A DNA stretch of 64,000 nucleotides from JAVVTR01 sp036653535 (GTDB lineage Bacteria; Bacteroidota; Bacteroidia; Bacteroidales; P3), in NCBI GenBank assembly GCA_036653535.1, contig JAVVTR010000001.1:372001-436000 (forward strand), written 5' to 3'. Each line of letters opens with the position of its first letter. Position 1 is the stretch's first letter. The notes under the pieces were generated by a model. That model saw only the letters and a program-made list of their open reading frames with translations. It was not told the origin of the DNA and did not search any database. Position numbers and translations under genes: made by a program. Below, one piece after another: positions 42,579-50,269 of this stretch.

Positions 42579-44033
42579 ATGCCTACAGAAGAGAAAGAAA
42601 AAAATGAAATTCTTGAGCAAATCACTAATAGCGATTATCAATGGGGCTTTACAACGGCGGTGGAAACCGAATTGTTACATAAAGGTTTAGATATAGATAC
42701 TATACGTTTTATCTCTCAAAAGAAAGAGGAACCTGACTATATGCTGCAGTTCCGGATAAAGGCTTTTACTTTGTGGCAAAAGATGTCGGAGCCTCATTGG
42801 GCCCATTTTGACTATCCCCCTATTCAATATCAGGATATTATTTACTGGGCAGCACCGAAGGTTCAAGCCGAAAAAAAACAAACGGATATTAATCCTGAAC
42901 TATTAGAAACTTTTCAGAAACTGGGTATTTCCCTTGAAGAACAAAAAGAATTATCCGGAGTTGCTGTGGATGCAGTTATTGATTCCGTATCTGTAAAAAC
43001 AATGTATACCGACCAATTATCTAAATATAATATTATTTTTTGTTCTATTAGCGAGGCTATTAGAAATCACCCCGATTTAATAAAAAAATATTTAGGTTCT
43101 GTGGTTCCCCCTGGAGATAATTTTTTTGCCGCACTAAATTCTGCCGTTTTTAGTGATGGTAGTTTTGTGTATATTCCTAAAGGGGTTCGTTGTCCCATAG
43201 AACTCTCTACTTATTTTAGAATTAATGCTAAAAACAGCGGACAATTTGAACGAACTCTCATTATTGCAGAGGAAGGGGCTTATGTTAGTTATATGGAAGG
43301 TTGCACCGCTCCAATGCGAGACGAAAATCAACTCCATGCGGCCATCGTAGAAATTGTAGTGCTCAAAGATGCGGAAGTTAAATACTCTACGGTTCAAAAT
43401 TGGTATCCGGGAAATAAAAAAGGTCAAGGAGGCATTTATAATTTTGTAACCAAAAGGGGTATCTGCAAAGGAGCGCATGCCAAACTCTCTTGGACACAAG
43501 TAGAAACCGGAAGTGCCATTACATGGAAATACCCTTCTGTTATTTTGCAAGGAGACAATAGTATTGGTGAATTTTATTCTGTGGCAGTCACTAACAATTG
43601 CCAACAAGCAGATACTGGAACTAAAATGATTCATATCGGTAATAATACCCGTAGTACCATTATTTCTAAAGGGGTTTCCGCTGGTAAAAGCCAAAATTCT
43701 TATCGAGGTTTGGTAAAAGTGATGCCAAGTGCTCAAAATGCACGTAATTTTTCAAGATGTGACTCTCTTCTTATGGGGAACCAATGTGGAGCACATACTT
43801 GGCCAAATATTCAATGTAAAAACCCAACTGCCATTGTAGAACATGAAGCAACTACATCAAAAATCTCGGAAGATCAGTTGTTTTATTGCCAGCAGAGGGG
43901 TATTTCTCCAGAAAGCGCAGTGAGTTTAATTGTTAATGGATATGCAAAAGAGGTCTTGAGTAAACTCCCATTAGAATTTGCTGTAGAAGCACAAAAATTA
44001 TTGAGCATTAGTTTAGAAGGAAGCGTGGGATAA
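42579..44033 (+). CDS. sufB: Fe-S cluster scaffold subunit SufB
   Basis: 484 residues, the usual length. It is part of the SufBC2D complex that assembles [Fe-S] clusters in the cytosol. Signatures: VPPGDNFFAALNSAVFSDGSFVYIPKGVRCPIELSTYFRIN, EGAYVSYMEGCTAPM, WYPGNKKGQGGIYNFVTKRG, and GAHTWPNIQCKNPTAIVEHEATTSKISEDQLFYCQQRGIS; a Cys in the last segment is the likely persulfide acceptor. First gene of sufB-C-D; sufS and sufE are not in the window. Confidence 0.97.
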   Translation: MPTEEKEKNEILEQITNSDYQWGFTTAVETELLHKGLDIDTIRFISQKKEEPDYMLQFRIKAFTLWQKMSEPHWAHFDYPPIQYQDIIYWAAPKVQAEKKQTDINPELLETFQKLGISLEEQKELSGVAVDAVIDSVSVKTMYTDQLSKYNIIFCSISEAIRNHPDLIKKYLGSVVPPGDNFFAALNSAVFSDGSFVYIPKGVRCPIELSTYFRINAKNSGQFERTLIIAEEGAYVSYMEGCTAPMRDENQLHAAIVEIVVLKDAEVKYSTVQNWYPGNKKGQGGIYNFVTKRGICKGAHAKLSWTQVETGSAITWKYPSVILQGDNSIGEFYSVAVTNNCQQADTGTKMIHIGNNTRSTIISKGVSAGKSQNSYRGLVKVMPSAQNARNFSRCDSLLMGNQCGAHTWPNIQCKNPTAIVEHEATTSKISEDQLFYCQQRGISPESAVSLIVNGYAKEVLSKLPLEFAVEAQKLLSISLEGSVG

Positions 44034-44080
44034 TATACACTTGTAGATCCTCCGTTTTTTTGTCCTACGTACCCACTCAT

Positions 44081-44112
44081 CCCCCGTGTCTCCCTCGTGC
44101 CTGTCCCCATGT
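44081..44112 (-). repeat. Dispersed element between sufB and sufC
   Basis: Minus-orientation full copy CTCGTGCCTGTCCCCATGT (about 44095-44112) with a degenerate partial CCCCCGTGTCTCC at 44081-44093. Here the partial copy lies on the 3' side of the element, the exception to the usual order. The 114-bp sufB-sufC gap is wide for an operon and consists largely of this insertion. Confidence 0.8.
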
Positions 44113-44147
44113 ATTTACCATTGTATTAACCTGTTAATCATTTTATT

Positions 44148-44903
44148 ATGTTACTTGAAGTAAAAAATTTACACGCATCTGTTAATGGAAAATCTATTTT
44201 AAAAGGAGTGGATTTGAAGGTAAATAGAGGGGAGGTTCATGCTATTATGGGACCCAATGGAAATGGGAAAAGCACTTTAGCTTCCGTTATTGCTGGAAAT
44301 GAAATTTTCAAAGTGGATCAAGGAGAAATATTGTATAAAGAGAAGAATTTATTCAACCTTAATATCGAAGAAAGAGCGTGTGAGGGTATTTTTTTAGGAT
44401 TTCAATATCCTGTGGAAATACCGGGGGTTAGCATAACCAGTTTTATGCGTACCGCAGTCAATGAACAACGGAAATACAAGGGTCTCGACCCTATGGATAC
44501 TTTTGAGTTTCTGCGATATATGGAAGAAAAAAAAGCCGTGGTAGAAATGACTGAAAATTTAGCAAATAGATCGGTTAATGAAGGATTTTCAGGTGGCGAA
44601 AAAAAGAAAAATGAAATTTTTCAAATGGCTATGCTTGAACCTACTTTATCTATTTTAGATGAAACCGACTCCGGCTTAGATATAGATGCATTACGAATTG
44701 TAGCCGGAGGCGTTAATAAATTAAGAAGCAAAAATAATGCTATTATTGTTATTACACACTATCAACGCTTATTAGATTATATCATTCCGGATTTTGTACA
44801 TGTTTTGGCCAAAGGTAAAATTGTTAAAACCGGAACCAAAGAACTGGCTTTGGAACTCGAAGAAAAAGGATATGATTGGCTTAAAGAAGAGGAGGGTTTA
44901 TGA
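44148..44903 (+). CDS. sufC: Suf complex ATPase SufC
   Basis: 251 residues, an ABC-type ATPase. Walker A is GPNGNGKST (about 35-43), the SufC-type Q-loop FQYPVEIPG, signature FSGGEKKKNE, Walker B LSILDETDSGLDIDAL and the H-loop ITHYQRLL. It powers conformational change in SufBC2D. Its stop overlaps the sufD start by 4 bp. Confidence 0.97.
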   Translation: MLLEVKNLHASVNGKSILKGVDLKVNRGEVHAIMGPNGNGKSTLASVIAGNEIFKVDQGEILYKEKNLFNLNIEERACEGIFLGFQYPVEIPGVSITSFMRTAVNEQRKYKGLDPMDTFEFLRYMEEKKAVVEMTENLANRSVNEGFSGGEKKKNEIFQMAMLEPTLSILDETDSGLDIDALRIVAGGVNKLRSKNNAIIVITHYQRLLDYIIPDFVHVLAKGKIVKTGTKELALELEEKGYDWLKEEEGL

Positions 44904-46633
44904 TCCACGAATGGAAAGAAAAAATTCGATTAGCTGCTGCATCTGCCATAGAAGATATTGAAAAAAAACAGGGTTTAAACAAAAACAAACTACAAAAAAC
45001 TCATAATAACACAGATTTACAGGATATTATAAAAAAAACAAGCCAACAAGCTCTAAGTAATGTTTTGGCTATGGATGCGGATAAACTTATTACTCCTCAT
45101 CAACGAGGTTTGTTTCCGTCTGAAAATCAATTTTTACAAAAAGTTGTATCGGAATCTTTTACAAATCGACATTGGGTAGTAGGTTCCACTGCTTCTAATA
45201 TTCCAATTTTTCATTGTGACGTAGAAAATCTACACTCCTATCCGATTTTTATTCACAATGCTTGTGTGTTTGGTTCTACCAATAAAAATTTATTAATAGA
45301 GAACGTATCTAAAACGAAAAGTCAAACAAATTCTTCAAATACAAAAGATTTTGAAGAAAATATTAGGGAAAATTTTTCTAACAACCCTGCCCCTGACTTA
45401 CTTAAAAATGAAAAAATAAAATTAGATAGGGAATTGGTGGTTTGTAAAATTAGTGATCTTTCACAGGATCCGGAAAATGTGAAAAAATTACGCCCTTTTT
45501 TTGACCCTTTCGAAGAATCTTCCATAGACCAATGTAGAGATTGTGGTATTTCTCATCCATCCGGTTCCAATACTTGTTCAAAAACGGACGTTTTTTCTGC
45601 CAATTTGATAAAATCAAATATTCATAAACCCAAAAGTACTATAGATTTTGCCAAAGGATGTCATTGCAGAGAAATAGAAGAACAAAAATGGCTGAATAAA
45701 GCCTTGGAAACCGATGGTTTAGTTATATATGTTCCAGCACATAAAAAAACAGACAAACCACTACAAATCATAAATCTATGTGATTTATCAGATCCATCGT
45801 TCTTACAAACTCGACTTTGGGTTTTATTGGAAGAAGAATCCAGTCTAACCCTTGTGCAATGTATTGACAGTGACGCTCATACTAATGTCTTCGTGAATTC
45901 TCTCACAGAAGTTAGAATTGGTAAAAATGCCGCTTTGGAATTTTTATCTTTACAAAATGTTAATAATCAATGTTCTTTATATAATACATTGGATGCTGAT
46001 TTACAAGAAGGGGCTAAAATAAATACCTTTTTTATGAGTTTGAATGGAGGAGAAATTTCAAACAATCAAGAAGTTAATCTTTTAGAAAAGGAAGCAGAGG
46101 CTAATTTATTTGGTCTATATCTCGTAGATAAACAACAAATGGTATACAATCATGTTCGTGTAAATCATAAAAACGAAAAAACCCGCAGCAGACAACTTTT
46201 TAAAGGAGTTTTAGATGACAGTGCTTCCGGATTTTTTAAAGGACATGTATTTGTTGCACCTCAGGCACAAAAAACGGAAGCTTATCAAAATAATCGCAAT
46301 TTACTTTTAACAAGCAAAGCACAATTCCAAGCAAAACCTTATTTGGAAATTTATGCGGATGATGTAAAATGTAGCCATGGTGCTACTGTAGGGCAGTTAG
46401 ATAAAAATGCTTTATTTTATATGCGTTGCAGGGGGATATCAGAAAGTCATGCTCGTAGATTATTAATGTATGCATACACCGACGAAATTATCTCCAAAAT
46501 AAGTGTGGAAGCTCTCAGAAAAAGATTTTCTCTCTTGGTAAAAAGGCGGTTCGATGGGGAATTGACAGCCTGTGATCAATGCTCTCTACATTGCGATGAC
46601 CCTTGCGATAAACCTTTGAACAAAACGAAATAA
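44900..46633 (+). CDS. sufD: Suf complex subunit SufD with a long Cys-containing insert
   Basis: 577 residues against about 440-450 for most SufD. The conserved core is the C-terminal half: DADLQEGAKINTFFMSLNGGE, FKGHVFVAPQAQKTEAYQNNRNLLLTSKA, KPYLEIYADDVKCSHGATVGQLD, MRCRGISESHARRLLMYAYTDEII. SufD pairs with SufB and helps iron entry. The extra length is about 130 residues between the N-terminal beta region and the core (about 120-260). That insert is Asn/Ser/Lys-rich and holds two Cys clusters (CRDCGISHPSGSNTC and KGCHCRE). The C-terminus adds CDQCSLHCDDPCDKP. Whether these Cys residues bind metal is inference. Confidence 0.93.
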   Translation: MIHEWKEKIRLAAASAIEDIEKKQGLNKNKLQKTHNNTDLQDIIKKTSQQALSNVLAMDADKLITPHQRGLFPSENQFLQKVVSESFTNRHWVVGSTASNIPIFHCDVENLHSYPIFIHNACVFGSTNKNLLIENVSKTKSQTNSSNTKDFEENIRENFSNNPAPDLLKNEKIKLDRELVVCKISDLSQDPENVKKLRPFFDPFEESSIDQCRDCGISHPSGSNTCSKTDVFSANLIKSNIHKPKSTIDFAKGCHCREIEEQKWLNKALETDGLVIYVPAHKKTDKPLQIINLCDLSDPSFLQTRLWVLLEEESSLTLVQCIDSDAHTNVFVNSLTEVRIGKNAALEFLSLQNVNNQCSLYNTLDADLQEGAKINTFFMSLNGGEISNNQEVNLLEKEAEANLFGLYLVDKQQMVYNHVRVNHKNEKTRSRQLFKGVLDDSASGFFKGHVFVAPQAQKTEAYQNNRNLLLTSKAQFQAKPYLEIYADDVKCSHGATVGQLDKNALFYMRCRGISESHARRLLMYAYTDEIISKISVEALRKRFSLLVKRRFDGELTACDQCSLHCDDPCDKPLNKTK

Positions 46634-46664
46634 CAAGGGGACAAATAACAAGGGGACAGGCACC
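46632..46664 (+). repeat. Dispersed element: truncated plus full copy ahead of the HAD gene
   Basis: The truncated AACAAGGGGACA (46632-46643) is followed by full AACAAGGGGACAGGCACC (46647-46664). Both carry the same variant flank CAAG. It starts at the sufD stop codon. Confidence 0.88.
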
Positions 46665-46715
46665 AAGTGTTCCTTTTGAAATAGAAAGAGTTATGGAGAA
46701 AAATAAATACATATT

Positions 46716-47366
46716 ATGACTTTTAAAGGGGTTGTTTTTGATTTGGATGGCACTTTGATTGACTCTAAAGCCGACTTGGCTCATGCTATGAATAGAGTAC
46801 TTCTATCGGAAGGCTTCCCTATATGGCCCGTAGAAAAATATGCTTTTTTTGTTGGGAAAGGAATTAAAAATTTGGTTTTAAATGCTTTGCCATATAATCA
46901 TAGGGATGATAAAACGGTTATGCACTGCAAAGAAAAAATTATGACAGACTATGGGTCCCATTATCTTATTGACACACATATTTATACTGGGATTTTAGAT
47001 TTATTAGAATATATTAAAAAACAAAATTTAAAATCTATCGTTTTTTCGAATAAGCCCGATGAAATTACACAAAAAATTATAAAACAATTATTTATAAATC
47101 ACTCCTTTGATTTCGTATTAGGTGCATCCGAAGCTTTGCCAACCAAACCTCAACCTAATGGAATTTTTTATATATGCTCTAAATTGGGTCTAAATCCAAC
47201 AGATTTGTTATACATAGGAGATTCCGATGTAGATATGATCACCGCTAAAAATGCAGGAATGAAATCTATAGGAGCAACATGGGGATTTCGTACTGAAAAT
47301 GAACTGATTAATTCTGGAGCATGGAAAATTGCCCATCATCCGAACGAAATTATTAATTTCCTATAA
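46716..47366 (+). CDS. HAD-family phosphatase, phosphoglycolate phosphatase-like
   Basis: 216 residues. HAD motif I VVFDLDGTLIDSKADL (nucleophile Asp near residue 8), motif II SIVFSNKPD, motif III with Lys in LPTKPQPNG, and motif IV YIGDSDVDMITAKNAG. The alpha-helical cap between motifs I and II places it with Gph/PGP-like enzymes that dephosphorylate small phosphometabolites, including 2-phosphoglycolate; the exact substrate is unproven. It lies 82 bp after sufD, probably its own unit or an operon tail. Confidence 0.85.
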   Translation: MTFKGVVFDLDGTLIDSKADLAHAMNRVLLSEGFPIWPVEKYAFFVGKGIKNLVLNALPYNHRDDKTVMHCKEKIMTDYGSHYLIDTHIYTGILDLLEYIKKQNLKSIVFSNKPDEITQKIIKQLFINHSFDFVLGASEALPTKPQPNGIFYICSKLGLNPTDLLYIGDSDVDMITAKNAGMKSIGATWGFRTENELINSGAWKIAHHPNEIINFL

Positions 47367-47380
47367 GACCAAAGATCTTC

Positions 47381-47432
47381 GAAACTCGGGGACAGGCTCC
47401 GCTTTGAAATGAAACTCGGGGACAGGCTCCGC
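47381..47432 (+). repeat. Two tandem dispersed-element copies, CTCGGGG variant
   Basis: GAAACTCGGGGACAGGCTCC followed by GC occurs at 47381-47402 and 47411-47432 (30-bp period). Both share the locus-specific flank GAAACT, which replaces the usual ACAC. They lie in the gap between the convergent HAD and CNNM genes. Confidence 0.9.
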
Positions 47433-47476
47433 CTGTAAATATTTTTTCAAGCACAGAACTTATAATTTATATTTTA

Positions 47477-48766
47477 TTAACGAACTAAGAGTTTATCTAC
47501 TCGTCCTTGATCCATGTCCACAATTTCAAACTTTAAATGTTGATAATGAAATGTGTCTCCTGTTTTTGGCATTCTTCCAAGGAGAAACATCGCCATTCCA
47601 CCAAGAGTTGTAAATCCATCCTCTTTTAAATCTTCATAGGCAACAATATTCATGCTTTCCATAAAATCAGCTAAATTCATTGCGGCATCCACCAATAAAG
47701 AACCATCACTTCGTTGTATCATCCTTTCTTCTTCCAATTCATCTTCTTCCAAAATATCGCCAAAAACGCTCTCTACTAAATCATGTAAAGTAATAATACC
47801 TTCGGTTCCACCATATTCATTAACAACCACACCAAATTTTTTCTTCTCTTTTTTAAATAATTCCAATATGTTGCGGGCGTGAAGATATTCAGGAATGTAT
47901 AAAGGAGGCTGTGCAATTTCCTTTAGATCCAGTATATTAGAGGAACCCATATTCGCTACAATCTCTTTTACGGAAACTACACCCACAATTTGATCAGGAG
48001 AATCGGAAATTAGTAAATATCGACTAAATCTGTGTTCTTCCACACATTCAAGAATTTTCGATATCGTATCCCTCATTCGCAAACAAATCAAATCCTTACG
48101 ATGGGTCATTAATTGATTAGCCCGCTGATCCGAAAAGCGAAAAACTTCTTTGATCATTTCCGATTCCTTCTTATCAATAACGCCCTGTTCCGAACTCTCT
48201 TTCAATATCATTTTTATTTCTTCTTCCGTAATAGATCTCTCTGTTTTTTTAAGCCCTATAACCCTATTGATTAGTTTAGTGGAAAAACTTAAAATCCATA
48301 CAAAAGGATAGAATATTTGGGTGATCACTACCATAAAAGGACTCAATAAAACGGCTATCTTCTCTGGCTTAGACAATCCTATAGATTTTGGCACTAATTC
48401 CCCTATAACCAAAGAAAAATAAGTAATAATAACGATAGTGCAAACCATTGCAATTCCCTCAGCATGCGCAGAGAACAAGGGTATACATTGTATAAAAGGT
48501 ACGATATAAGCCGATATGGCAATTCCCCCAAATGCTCCAGAAATAATACCAATAAGAGTAATACCAATTTGTATAGCCGAAAGAGATTTTTCTGGCTCGT
48601 TAATTTGTTTTAAAACGCTTTTTATACATTTCGTTGACTTTCCCCCTCGAAGTGCTTCCTGAATTTGGGCTTCTAAACGAGTCTTATTGGAGGAAACCAA
48701 CGCAATTTCATACATGGAAAAAACACCATTCAAAAGAAAAAGAAAAAGAAGAAAAAGAAACTCCAT
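47477..48766 (-). CDS. Hemolysin-C/CNNM-type transporter with CBS and CorC domains
   Basis: 429 residues: an N-terminal CNNM/DUF21 membrane domain (3-4 helices; GVFSMYEIALVSSNKTRLEAQ), a CBS pair (LMTHRKDLICLRMRDTISK, and FGVVVNEYGGTEGIITLHDLVESVFGDI), and a C-terminal CorC_HlyC domain (YEDLKEDGFTTLGGMAMFLLGRMPKTGD). The family is linked to Mg2+/Co2+ export or resistance; the hemolysin name is historical. The LFLFLLN start is Lys-free and hydrophobic. Monocistronic as far as can be seen. Confidence 0.9.
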   Translation of the reverse strand: MEFLFLLFLFLLNGVFSMYEIALVSSNKTRLEAQIQEALRGGKSTKCIKSVLKQINEPEKSLSAIQIGITLIGIISGAFGGIAISAYIVPFIQCIPLFSAHAEGIAMVCTIVIITYFSLVIGELVPKSIGLSKPEKIAVLLSPFMVVITQIFYPFVWILSFSTKLINRVIGLKKTERSITEEEIKMILKESSEQGVIDKKESEMIKEVFRFSDQRANQLMTHRKDLICLRMRDTISKILECVEEHRFSRYLLISDSPDQIVGVVSVKEIVANMGSSNILDLKEIAQPPLYIPEYLHARNILELFKKEKKKFGVVVNEYGGTEGIITLHDLVESVFGDILEEDELEEERMIQRSDGSLLVDAAMNLADFMESMNIVAYEDLKEDGFTTLGGMAMFLLGRMPKTGDTFHYQHLKFEIVDMDQGRVDKLLVR

Positions 48767-48838
48767 ACGTATAAATCTCTATCTATTAATATTATTATGT
48801 TCTTGCTATATTCTCGTTATCTTCTTGCTCTCTTCTCG

Positions 48839-49262
48839 TTATTCCTCTATCCTATTAATCCAAAGCTCCCAATGTACACTTTTTACATGGGTTATTAATT
48901 CTTCCATCGTAGCATTTTCTATCTGTATCCAATGCTTTTCCTTAGGACAATATTAAACAACATTTCAATACAAATTTCCGCAGGAATGCACCGTTTGGGA
49001 GACCAAACAAGAGTAATTTTCGCATTAGTATATTCTTTTATCTCCCCTGAAATAGAATCCAAAGAAATAGAACATTTTTCGCTTTTTTTTGCATAGAACC
49101 AAATACAAAATCAAAATCTGCTTTTTTCATCTTTCCTTTCAAAAAGAAACAATTCTCTTTTGAAGAACGCCACTCTAGAATATTTCCACAACGAGCCATC
49201 ATGCTTTGTCCTATTCTATCCAATTTCGGCTCCCAAAGACGAAATACTTTTCTCTTAAACAG
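48839..49262 (-). pseudogene. Decayed protein-coding gene with two frameshifts
   Basis: The minus strand gives coding-like sequence in three successive frames: VFRLWEPKLDRIGQSMMARC...FVFGSMQKK, then SEKCSISLDSISGEIKEYTN...EICIEMLFNIV, then CPKEKHWIQIENATMEELIT ending WINRIEE-stop at 48839. The first switch is at an 8-A run (near 49081-49090), where one lost A would explain it. The second is near 48950. I do not recognise the family. It shares its strand with the CNNM gene. The flanking parts of 48767-49348 hold only a direct repeat. Confidence 0.5.
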
Positions 49263-49269
49263 TACTTAC

Positions 49270-49363
49270 CCTTACGCCCATAAATTAACATGCTAAAAGG
49301 TCTTAAAAAGAAATTAAACCTCTCGCTAGAGGACCTTACGCCCATAAATTAACGTGCTAAAAG
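49270..49363. repeat. 30-bp direct repeat at the 3' end of the FMN reductase gene
   Basis: A 30-bp segment at 49270-49299 recurs at 49334-49363 with one difference; both contain CTTACGCCCATAAATTAAC. The second copy includes the stop codon (49349-49351) and last codons of the reductase gene; the first lies downstream of it. Period 64 bp. Confidence 0.85.
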
Positions 49364-49903
49364 TAGCATTTCTTCTATTAGTGTTTTTACCGTTTTTTCT
49401 GCTACTTCTGTATGACTTGGATTCCCCTCCGCATCAAACTCTTTCTCTACCGAAGTTACTGTACTAAGAACAGGAGCAACCCAAGAGCCCAATTTTAACA
49501 TTAGTTTTTGCAATTCCTGAACCGTAGCTATTCCCGGAACATTGCCCACGGAAACACTACATATTCCTATTACTTTGTGCTGCCACTCCTTATAGTACAA
49601 ATCTATCACATTTTTTAATGCAGCAGGAAAACTGGAATTATAGACAGGGCTCACTATAATTAAACCTTCTGCCGAAACTAATTTCCCTGTAAAATCTAAT
49701 AAAGCTTCTGATGGGGCCTTTAAATAAGGAAATCTCTCCTCAAAAATTGGAAAATTATAAGCTTTTAAATCCAGCATCGTAATATTTTTTAGAATCCCTG
49801 GATTTACATAATTTTCATTTAAATATTTCTCTATATACAGAGCAACCCGATTGCTGAGTCGCTCTTCTCTAACACTGGAAGATATAATGGCTATTCGTTG
49901 CAT
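49349..49903 (-). CDS. NAD(P)H-dependent FMN reductase
   Basis: 184 residues from the Met at 49903 (MQRIAIISSSVREERLSNRV), which opens directly with the flavodoxin-like phosphate loop; the frame continues upstream to 49954 but that part is unlike the family. Motifs: the SSSVRExRxSxRV FMN-phosphate loop and GLIIVSPVYNSSFPAALKNVIDLYYKEWQHKVIGICSVSVG, typical of the FMN_red family. It reduces flavins or quinone-like substrates with NAD(P)H; the physiological partner is unknown. The gap 49955-50269 upstream shows no gene. Confidence 0.87.
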   Translation of the reverse strand: MQRIAIISSSVREERLSNRVALYIEKYLNENYVNPGILKNITMLDLKAYNFPIFEERFPYLKAPSEALLDFTGKLVSAEGLIIVSPVYNSSFPAALKNVIDLYYKEWQHKVIGICSVSVGNVPGIATVQELQKLMLKLGSWVAPVLSTVTSVEKEFDAEGNPSHTEVAEKTVKTLIEEMLLLAR

Positions 49904-50222
49904 GTTTTTTATTTTAATGGTATGAAGCAAACACGAGTTCCATATCTCAATCAAGAGTATGAAAATAATCCTCCTGAAGTTCCATACGTTCTATTTATCA
50001 AAATTATTTACGTATGAAAAAGGAGAAATATTCCGGCACTATAGGAAACGATTGCTATTTTAACAAAAGCAAGCATTTCTTAACGTAGGATCCTCCAAAT
50101 ATTAATTACAAAGGGAAAATCATTTATTTTTAATTTTTACTTTTGCTTACAATCCCCTTTATTAGGAAAGTATTTTACTTTTCTTTTTAAGGAAAATAAA
50201 AACATAAACAAATAAAAAATCC

Positions 50223-50250
50223 GTGCCTGTCCCCCTGTTGTGTCCCCCTT
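50223..50250 (-). repeat. Dispersed element near the subtilase 3' end
   Basis: Minus-orientation full copy GTGCCTGTCCCCCTGTT (50223-50239) followed by truncated GTGTCCCCCTT (50240-50250). On the minus strand the truncated copy is 5' of the full one, and both share the CAGGGGG-type flank. It lies 20 bp past the subtilase stop codon. Confidence 0.85.
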
Positions 50251-50269
50251 CTATCTCTACCCTCCTATT

